From contig NZ_LJHQ01000020.1 of NCBI RefSeq assembly GCF_001295925.1, positions 50,806 to 114,805 on the forward strand: DNA of 64,000 nt. The letters run 5' to 3'. The DNA comes from Allobosea sp. AAP35. Lineage in GTDB: Bacteria; Pseudomonadota; Alphaproteobacteria; Rhizobiales; Beijerinckiaceae. Under the pieces are notes generated by a model. It did no database searches, was not told the DNA's origin, and worked only from the letters and a program-made list of their open reading frames with translations. The translations under genes were made by a program, and so were the position numbers. This document shows, piece by piece, positions 56,329 to 64,000 of this stretch; the first letter of the stretch is position 1, and the number at the start of each line of letters is the position of its first letter.

Positions 56329-57563
56329 CGGATGATCCCGCGCGTCGGATGCAACCTCTTTCGACGTCCCGCGTTGCTACGTCATCGAGACAGCAACTGG
56401 GGGAACCCTCCGATGATCAAACTTCTTTCGAGCTTTGCCATGGCCGGCCTGGTGGCCGCGGCGATGACCGCGCCGGTTCAGGCGCAAGGAACGGCGGAGC
56501 GCGTCGAGCGCTCGATGGAGCGCGGCCTGAAGCGCGCGACGGCTGGCGAGCCGGCACGGATTGGCAAGGCGATGACCCAGTCGCAGGCCAGGCGCTCCTG
56601 CCAGTCGGAGATGCGGGGCTCGCGCGAGAGCCGCTCCTCGATCCGCACCAAAATGCGCAACTGCATCATTCAGAAGACGCAGGGCAACTGAGCGGTTCGC
56701 CGCTTAACCTAAGTACCGGCGACGCCCCGCTCTCCCCGTCTGAGGCGCGGCGTCGTCTGTGCGCGTTTTTCGCTGCGGCCGATATTGATAACGCCTATCT
56801 CGAGGCGCGCTGGCTGGTCGACCATGCGGTTGGGCAGTCTGACGATCCAGCGGATGTTGTCGACGAGATCGCGGTGGAGCGGATCGCGCAATATGCCAGG
56901 CGTCGGCTCACCGGAGAGCCTCTTTGGCGCATCGTCGGCGAACGCGAATTCTGGGGGCTGCCTTTCACCCTCTCCGCAGGAACGCTCGAGCCACGCCCTG
57001 ATAGCGAGACGGTTGTCGAGGCCGCCTTTGAGCATATCGGCACGCGTCGCGACCGGACGCTGTCGATCCTCGACCTCGGAACGGGGACAGGTTGCCTGCT
57101 CGTCGCGTTGCTGAGCGAATGTGGCGCCGCGACAGGGCTCGGCATCGATCTTTCGGCACAAGCATGCGAGACGGCGCGCGCCAACGCGGCACGCAACGGG
57201 GTCGCGGAGCGGGTCCATATCCGGCAAGGCTCCTGGACCGCCGGTCTGGATCGGACCTTCGACCTGATCATGTCCAATCCGCCCTACATCCCGACCGCGA
57301 CGGTAGCGATCCTCGATGCATCGGTGCGCGAGCACGATCCTGCACTGGCGCTTGACGGCGGGAGCGACGGCCTCGATCCCTATCGGGTATTTGCCGGGAG
57401 CTTGCCGGCCTTGCTCGCGGAGGGCGGGGCGATCGTCCTGGAGATCGGCGCCGGACAGGAAGATGACGTAAAAGCGATCATGCAGGGCGGTGGCCTCGTC
57501 TGGCGCGGGTCGCGGCGTGATTTAGGCGGTCATCCACGGGCGTTGATCTTTGCTCTCCCGTAA
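56325..57563 (+). CDS. prmC: release factor glutamine methyltransferase
   Basis: PrmC methylates the GGQ glutamine of release factors. The enzymatic part starts at about base 56730 ([20 protein letters not shown]) and contains the AdoMet motif [16 protein letters not shown] and the catalytic NPPY in [10 protein letters not shown]. The frame is open back to ATG 56325, which overlaps the prfA stop; this gives 412 residues, with about 120 unusual N-terminal ones. Between 56413 and 56691 that frame runs across a different, better-coded gene. No ATG, GTG or TTG occurs in frame between 56640 and the conserved domain; only a CTG at 56688 (overlapping the small gene's TGA) could give a normal-length PrmC. 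The true start is thus unresolved. Confidence 0.85.
   Translation: MTDDPARRMQPLSTSRVATSSRQQLGEPSDDQTSFELCHGRPGGRGDDRAGSGARNGGARRALDGARPEARDGWRAGTDWQGDDPVAGQALLPVGDAGLAREPLLDPHQNAQLHHSEDAGQLSGSPLNLSTGDAPLSPSEARRRLCAFFAAADIDNAYLEARWLVDHAVGQSDDPADVVDEIAVERIAQYARRRLTGEPLWRIVGEREFWGLPFTLSAGTLEPRPDSETVVEAAFEHIGTRRDRTLSILDLGTGTGCLLVALLSECGAATGLGIDLSAQACETARANAARNGVAERVHIRQGSWTAGLDRTFDLIMSNPPYIPTATVAILDASVREHDPALALDGGSDGLDPYRVFAGSLPALLAEGGAIVLEIGAGQEDDVKAIMQGGGLVWRGSRRDLGGHPRALIFALP
56413..56691 (+). CDS. small exported protein between prfA and prmC
   Basis: A 92-residue protein with a clear signal peptide ([20 protein letters not shown], cleavage near PVQAQG). The mature part is basic and Arg/Ser-rich with two cysteines (about 68 and 84 in the precursor) that could form a disulfide. 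GGGGGAA lies about 8 nt before ATG 56413. Codon use is strongly GC at third positions in this frame and much less so in the overlapping prmC frame, so this is the real coding frame here. Family unknown to me. It seems to have been inserted between two normally overlapping genes. Confidence 0.65.
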   Translation: MIKLLSSFAMAGLVAAAMTAPVQAQGTAERVERSMERGLKRATAGEPARIGKAMTQSQARRSCQSEMRGSRESRSSIRTKMRNCIIQKTQGN

Positions 57564-57948
57564 AATCGTGGCTCTCCACTGAAATGGCGCGGGCATTCGT
57601 GCGATTTTGCTTGGAGCGGCCGGTGAAAGCCGCTATGCAGCAATCTAGCCGAAGCTGGTGATGTCGGAAGCGGGCTGCGGGCATTGCTCTCGGCAAAACG
57701 TTGTATCCTCTGGATATGTCCATGGATCGACGTTTCTGACGCAGCAGATTGGATACCGACGGCGTCGAGGCGCCAATCGGCTCGTGGGACTGAAGATCCC
57801 TTTTTGGAAAGAGCGCGTGAAGACCAGGAACGGCGTAACGCCACTTCAGGTCACTCTTTACCCGGTCCAGCGCCGCAACCCGCTGTGCATCGGAACGCGC
57901 CTGCTGACTTCACGGTTGCCTTGAGCATAGAGCGCGAGATTCACGCGA
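57564..57948. other. 385-bp intergenic region
   Basis: Between prmC and the DUF4167 gene. One open frame (57658-57924) is present but has no family-like sequence or good Shine-Dalgarno, and base use is less GC-biased than in genes. I see no tRNA, repeat or strong terminator. It probably holds the prmC transcript end and the promoter and leader of the DUF4167 gene. Confidence 0.5.
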
Positions 57949-59061
57949 ATGAGACCAGGTCAGAACCGGCGTATGCGCGGCCGTAACAACAACAATAATA
58001 ACAATAACAACAACAACAACAACAATAGTGGTAACCGGAAGGCGCCGAACCCGCTGCAGCGGAGCTACGAGTCGAACGGGCCGGATGTAAAAGTCCGCGG
58101 CACCGCTCAGCACGTTGCCGAAAAATACCTGCAGCTGGCGCGCGATGCCCAGTCGTCGGGGGATCCGGTCGCGGCCGAGAACTATTTCCAGCACGCCGAG
58201 CATTATTATCGCATCCTGCTCGCTGCGCAGGAGCAGATGGCTCAGCAGTTTGGCCACAGCTTCCCGCCCAATCGCGCCTTCAACGAGGATGCAGATGACG
58301 GCGAGGAGGACGGCGATGATGACGGCCAGTCCTTCCAGCAGGGCGGTCCGCAACCCGATCTGCGCAATGGCCAGCCCGCCGGTGGCAACAACGGCAACGG
58401 CAACGGCAATGGCTATCACCAGGGCGCTCCGCGCCAGGACGTAGAGGGCGGCGAAGGCCAGCGTTTCGATCGTCCGCCGCGCAACAACGACCGGCCTAAC
58501 AACGACCGCCCGAACAATGATCGCAACGGCAATCGCCGCTTCGATCGCGACCAGCGTCCTGAGCGCAATGGTGAACGGCGCTTCGATCGTTTCGAGGGGG
58601 GGCCAAACAGCCAGAACGGCCAGGGTGGCTATGCTCCGCGTCCCGATGCGCCGCGCTCTGACATTCCGGTGACGAGCGAGCAGCCCGAGATCGCACCGCA
58701 GCCTGTCCAGGGCGAGCGTCGCTTCGACCGGCCCGAACGCACGGAGCGGCCCGAACGCACGGAACGTCCCGAGCGTGGGCCGCGCCCCGAGCGTCGCCCC
58801 CGCCGTGATCGCGATGTCGAGGCCGATGCCGATACGGATATGTCCGGCGATCCTGTCGCCGCGCTGCCATCCTTTTTGACCACGCCTGTGCGTGTGCCCG
58901 TGGCGGAGCCGGCACCGGCTGCCGTCGAAGCGGAGCCGCAGCAGCAGGACAGCGGAGAGGCCGCTTCAGGCGAGGGCGCTCCCAAGCGTCTACGTCGGCG
59001 CCGGTCGCCGCGCGAAGTGATGGATGCGCTTGGCTCCGAGAGCGACAGCACCACCGAGTGA
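57949..59061 (+). CDS. DUF4167 domain protein with poly-Asn and Arg-rich disordered regions
   Basis: A 370-residue protein. The N-terminus MRPGQNRRMRGR is followed by 14 consecutive Asn (13-26). The DUF4167 core (about 30-105) reads KAPNPLQRSYESNGPDVKVR followed by GTAQHVAEKYLQLARDAQSS. The rest is low complexity: an acidic stretch, Asn/Asp/Arg repeats, several RRFDR units, ERPERTERPERT repeats, and a basic RLRRRRSPREVM end. Such composition suggests RNA binding or condensate formation, but the function is unknown. It is positioned between prmC and clpB, as usual in Hyphomicrobiales, and ends in a strong terminator. Confidence 0.92.
   Translation: MRPGQNRRMRGRNNNNNNNNNNNNNNSGNRKAPNPLQRSYESNGPDVKVRGTAQHVAEKYLQLARDAQSSGDPVAAENYFQHAEHYYRILLAAQEQMAQQFGHSFPPNRAFNEDADDGEEDGDDDGQSFQQGGPQPDLRNGQPAGGNNGNGNGNGYHQGAPRQDVEGGEGQRFDRPPRNNDRPNNDRPNNDRNGNRRFDRDQRPERNGERRFDRFEGGPNSQNGQGGYAPRPDAPRSDIPVTSEQPEIAPQPVQGERRFDRPERTERPERTERPERGPRPERRPRRDRDVEADADTDMSGDPVAALPSFLTTPVRVPVAEPAPAAVEAEPQQQDSGEAASGEGAPKRLRRRRSPREVMDALGSESDSTTE
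57985..58026 (+). repeat. AAC/AAT trinucleotide repeat (14 codons)
   Basis: Fourteen AAC or AAT codons in a row inside the DUF4167 gene, including six consecutive AAC. It is an AT-rich tract in a GC-rich gene and a candidate for slipped-strand length change, which would remain in frame. Confidence 0.9.
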
Positions 59062-59097
59062 GCGACGAACCATTCCGGCCGCAAGATCTTTGAACAG

Positions 59098-59122
59098 AAA
59101 AGGGCCCGCGAGGGCCCTTTTT
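59098..59122. terminator. bidirectional rho-independent terminator
   Basis: AAAAGGGCCC (59098-59107), loop GCGA, then GGGCCCTTTT with a further T. The A-run and T-run on opposite flanks let it work in both directions between the convergent DUF4167 and MOSC genes. Confidence 0.92.
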
Positions 59123-59128
59123 CGTCAG

Positions 59129-59917
59129 CTAAGCGATGCTAAGCGCCATCGGCGCCGCCGAAACCGTTGCCAGTCGCTCGCCTTCGGCCAGGCGACCGCC
59201 GCTGACGACCTCGCAGTAGATGCCGCAATCGACATGGCCGAAAGCGGTCATCAGGGCCTTGGGCAGTTGCAGATCGCGAAGGCCGGTGGTGGGGTCGACA
59301 TTCGTGGCAGCGCAGCGCTCGATCCGCTTGAGGACCCGCAGACGTACCCCCGCGACGGTCTCGATGTCGCGGCCGACCAAGTCCAGTTCCGCCCAGGGCT
59401 CCAGGCCTTCGACCATGATGTTGCCCCGGAAACGGAGCGGGTCGATCGCTGCGCCGATGCGTTGTTCCAGATCGGCGACACTGGCGAGGTTGATGATCGA
59501 GACGAAGCCGGAGCGAGAATCGGTGAAGCGGTAGCCGTCGGGCGCCCGCAACAGCTTCGGCGCGCCGCGCAGCGCTTGCGGCATGAAGGCCACAAAGAAC
59601 GCGGTAATGGCGTCTTGTCCCATGGAACTCGCCGTATTGGCCCGCAGCACCTCCTTGCCGTCCTGGGCGATGACGAGATCGCCGCTGGCGTCGTCATAGC
59701 GGCAGTGCAGCGTGGCCAGCGCCTCATGGCGCATCAGCATGAGGTATTTGATCTTGGGCTGGTGGACAGGCGCGGCAGGATCGAAACCCGAAGGTCCGTT
59801 CTCGATCGCAAACAGCCTGTCGCCGGGAAAATAGGCACCGGCCTCGATCAGGGCTGAGGTGATACGCTCGGGTGACAGGCCCTTGACGGGGTAGCGGTAC
59901 AATGAGGCGATGCGCAT
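59129..59917 (-). CDS. MOSC domain-containing protein
   Basis: A 262-residue protein. The N-terminal MOSC_N beta-barrel reads IASLYRYPVKGLSPERITSA followed by the GDRLFAIENG motif. The C-terminal MOSC domain contains FRGNIMVEGLEPWAELDLVG and IERCAATNVDPTTGLRD, the latter with the conserved cysteine that binds the molybdenum cofactor or persulfide. Relatives include YiiM/YcbX and mARC proteins, which reduce N-hydroxylated compounds or handle sulfur. No redox domain is fused, so an electron donor must come from elsewhere. Confidence 0.9.
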   Translation of the reverse strand: MRIASLYRYPVKGLSPERITSALIEAGAYFPGDRLFAIENGPSGFDPAAPVHQPKIKYLMLMRHEALATLHCRYDDASGDLVIAQDGKEVLRANTASSMGQDAITAFFVAFMPQALRGAPKLLRAPDGYRFTDSRSGFVSIINLASVADLEQRIGAAIDPLRFRGNIMVEGLEPWAELDLVGRDIETVAGVRLRVLKRIERCAATNVDPTTGLRDLQLPKALMTAFGHVDCGIYCEVVSGGRLAEGERLATVSAAPMALSIA

Positions 59918-59999
59918 CCGAGGGGCCCTGGTGCAAGACAGGTCGCGAGACTAGCGCCACAGCGGCTCGGGGAGCGATGAATTCTTTGCATGGCAGCAA

Positions 60000-60344
60000 T
60001 CAGCCGCGCGAAATGCGGGTCCGGATCGCTTGCTCTTCCACTTCGGGCAGATCGGCCACGGAGCGCTGGCAGCCCCAGCCGGCGAGCACGGCGTCAGTGT
60101 CGTCCACCACGAAGAAGCGTGCCGCTTCCCGGTCGTAGCCGTCGGCCAGCAGGTGCTCGTAATCGGTATGGACATGGCGGACATGGCTGCCGAGCGCGAG
60201 CCAGAGCGCGGTGGCGGGTGGCAGGTCCTTCATGTGGCGCCGCTCGGCGAGCGCCACCACGGCCTGCGCATCGGCAAGCGGAATGCCCGGCGCCAGCGCC
60301 CGGAGCGCCTTTCGGATCGATTGCTGGCGTTGGGTTCCGGCCAT
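60000..60344 (-). CDS. DUF2293 family protein
   Basis: A 114-residue basic-to-neutral protein with the DUF2293 segment WLALGSHVRHVHTDYEHLLA followed by DGYDREAARFFVVD. The N-terminus (RQQSIRKALRALAPGIPLAD) is helical and fits the family start. No signal peptide or membrane helix. It is divergent from clpB across 179 bp. Function unknown. Confidence 0.85.
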   Translation of the reverse strand: MAGTQRQQSIRKALRALAPGIPLADAQAVVALAERRHMKDLPPATALWLALGSHVRHVHTDYEHLLADGYDREAARFFVVDDTDAVLAGWGCQRSVADLPEVEEQAIRTRISRG

Positions 60345-60400
60345 GGCGAGAAAGTGGTCCTACGATTTGACGCGCGTCAATGCTTTGCGCGTCGCCACCT

Positions 60401-60429
60401 CTTACGTTGCGCAGATGCCACACCTATCT
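60401..60429 (+). promoter_or_regulatory. candidate heat-shock (RpoH) promoter of clpB
   Basis: CTTACG (60401-60406) and CCTATCT (60423-60429) resemble the alphaproteobacterial sigma-32 pattern CTTG-N17-CYTATnT; the -10 matches fully and the -35 has G replaced by A with an 18-bp gap. It would give a leader of about 90 nt before clpB, the expected heat-shock gene. Confidence 0.45.
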
Positions 60430-60523
60430 CTGTGAGCGAAGGGCGTCCCATGGGGAGCCCTATCCTGACGAAAGGCAACCGGACCACGCTGCTACGGGGC
60501 GTTCCGGTGGGCGGAGTGACGAG

Positions 60524-63145
<2,622 letters not shown>

Positions 63146-63159
63146 CAGGGTGCGAGGGC

Positions 63160-63304
63160 CCTTCTCCCCTCGGGGGAGAAGGTGTCTGCGCAGCAGACGG
63201 ATGAGGGAAGGGTCGCGACAGCGGCCCTTTCTTGTTTTCGGTCGAGGCTCTTCCCTCATCCGTCACGGCTTCGCCGCACCACCTTCTCCCCCGAGGGGAG
63301 AAGG
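63160..63304. repeat. inverted pair of intergenic palindromic elements
   Basis: Left unit: CCTTCTCCCCTCGGGGGAGA then AGGTG...CGGATGAGGGAAG (63160-63210). Right unit, inverted: CTTCCCTCATCCGT...CACC then TTCTCCCCCGAGGGGAGAAG (63250-63304). Each carries its own CCTTCTCCCC palindrome, and together they can form one long hairpin between the convergent clpB and metW genes. Such elements are typical of Hyphomicrobiales intergenic spaces and may terminate both transcripts. Confidence 0.8.
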
Positions 63305-63310
63305 ACGAAC

Positions 63311-63934
63311 TTACCCCCGCTTCAGCAGAAACACCGCCTGCGCGCCGAACAGGTTCCAGAACCACCACGGCGCACTGACGCCGACGCGGCCGCCGGCCGC
63401 GTCGAGCGCCACGGCGCGCTCCTTAACCGCGCCGACCGCGTCGCAGAGCGAAACGAAATCGCGGATTGTGCAGAAATGGATGTTGGGCGTGTCCCACCAG
63501 GCATAGGGCAGCGAATCCGTCACCGGCATGCGGCCGAGGAAGAAGACCTGGCCGCGCATGCGCCAATGCCCGAAATTCGGGAAGGAGATGATGGCGCGGC
63601 GACCGATGCGCAGCATCTGCTCCAGCACGAGACGTGGGTTGCGCGTCGCCTGGATCGTCTGGGAGAGGATGACGTAGTCAAAGGCGTCGTCGGGATACTC
63701 CGTCAGGTCGGTGTCGGCATCGCCCTGGATCACCGAGAGCCCGCGCGCCACGCAGCCCGCCACGCCCTCGCGCGACAACTCGATGCCGCGCGCATCGACA
63801 TTGCGGGTCTCGGCCAGCAGCGCCAGCAGCGCCCCGTCGCCGCAGCCGACATCGAGCACGCGCGAGCCCGGCGTCACCATCTCGGCGACGAGTTGCAGGT
63901 CGATGCGGTTGGTGTGGGTGTCGGGAAGCGTCAT
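63311..63934 (-). CDS. metW: methionine biosynthesis protein MetW
   Basis: A 207-residue class I methyltransferase-fold protein. The AdoMet motif is SRVLDVGCGDGALLALLAE, and MetW-type segments are DDAFDYVILSQTIQATRNPR and FPNFGHWRMRGQVFFLGRMP. MetW works with homoserine O-acetyl/succinyltransferase MetX in methionine synthesis and is normally encoded right after metX; metX would lie just beyond the right edge of the window on this strand. The start is ATG 63934. Confidence 0.94.
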   Translation of the reverse strand: MTLPDTHTNRIDLQLVAEMVTPGSRVLDVGCGDGALLALLAETRNVDARGIELSREGVAGCVARGLSVIQGDADTDLTEYPDDAFDYVILSQTIQATRNPRLVLEQMLRIGRRAIISFPNFGHWRMRGQVFFLGRMPVTDSLPYAWWDTPNIHFCTIRDFVSLCDAVGAVKERAVALDAAGGRVGVSAPWWFWNLFGAQAVFLLKRG

Positions 63935-63962
63935 GGCGTGGCCTTTCGGGCTCGACGCGATT

Positions 63963-64000
63963 CCCTCCCCCCGCTTGCGGTGGGGAGGGTTAGGGTGGGG
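63963..64000. repeat. palindromic intergenic element cut by the window end
   Basis: CCCTCCCCCCGCTTGCGGTG followed by GGGAGGGTTAGGGTGGGG. The arms CCTCCCC and GGGGAGG pair around CCGCTTGCGGT. It is similar in style to the element at 63160 but of different sequence, and probably continues outside the window, upstream of metW. Confidence 0.6.

Noticed and set aside
57985..58026. Triplet repeat considered as part of a CRISPR-like array
   Set aside because: It is a simple AAC/AAT codon run inside a coding frame, with no spaced direct repeats.

Overview
This is 64 kb of GC-rich chromosome from an alphaproteobacterium. The gene content (UPF0262, DUF2948, DUF4167, the Ntr-type enzyme I PtsP, a CycM-type membrane cytochrome c, a MipA/OmpV outer-membrane protein) and the synteny (ptsP-prfA-prmC-DUF4167...clpB; murA-DUF2948-hisD-UPF0262-LMW phosphatase) point to Hyphomicrobiales (Rhizobiales). 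A Bosea-like genome is my best guess; this is inference, with no database search. I saw no rRNA, tRNA, CRISPR array, prophage or insertion sequence. Most of the window is chromosomal core, with two toxin-antitoxin pairs and several uncharacterised small genes.

Region by region. 1-4 kb: the start of a DUF952 gene leaving the window, divergent from an S24/LexA-fold repressor, then a sensor kinase with a flavoprotein of the disulfide-reductase fold that lacks the redox cysteines. 4-7.5 kb: an RpfF-type (DSF signal synthase) crotonase directly upstream of a membrane-bound PAS-GGDEF-EAL protein, which looks like a quorum-sensing/c-di-GMP module. 7.7-12 kb: murA, DUF2948, hisD, UPF0262 and a low-molecular-weight phosphatase. 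12-14.3 kb: a small exported protein translationally coupled to a chemoreceptor. 14.3-21.6 kb: deoB and a yejABEF peptide importer with an extra 91-residue gene embedded between yejE and yejF. 21.8-26.3 kb: cycM, kdsB, pheA, a MipA-type protein and nudC.

26.4-32.5 kb: valine catabolism (mmsB, an acyl-CoA dehydrogenase, mmsA, a divergent LysR), interrupted by a FitAB/VapBC-type pair and an exported protein. 32.5-36.4 kb: a ferric-type ABC importer (binding protein and fused permease, no ATPase nearby) and transaldolase. 36.4-39.4 kb: an exported protein, a ThDP enzyme and a Phd/PIN pair. 39.4-46.6 kb: a glutarate/lysine-type degradation set (CaiB-family CoA-transferase, glutaryl-CoA dehydrogenase, ALDH7-type dehydrogenase, GcvA-type LysR, FAD oxidoreductase) plus a DinB protein. 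46.8-52.7 kb: an M20 carboxypeptidase and the trehalose set otsB-GH15 divergent from otsA. 52.9-64 kb: ptsP, prfA, a small exported protein overlapping the open N-terminal frame of prmC, DUF4167, a MOSC protein, DUF2293, clpB and metW.

Mosaic palindromic repeats of about 80-110 bp occupy several intergenic spaces (27.3, 40.6, 42.0, 43.7, 48.1 and 63.2 kb). The most interesting candidates are the RpfF-like/GGDEF-EAL pair, the embedded yej gene with its AT-rich palindrome, the chemoreceptor with its coupled exported partner, and the unusual prmC start.
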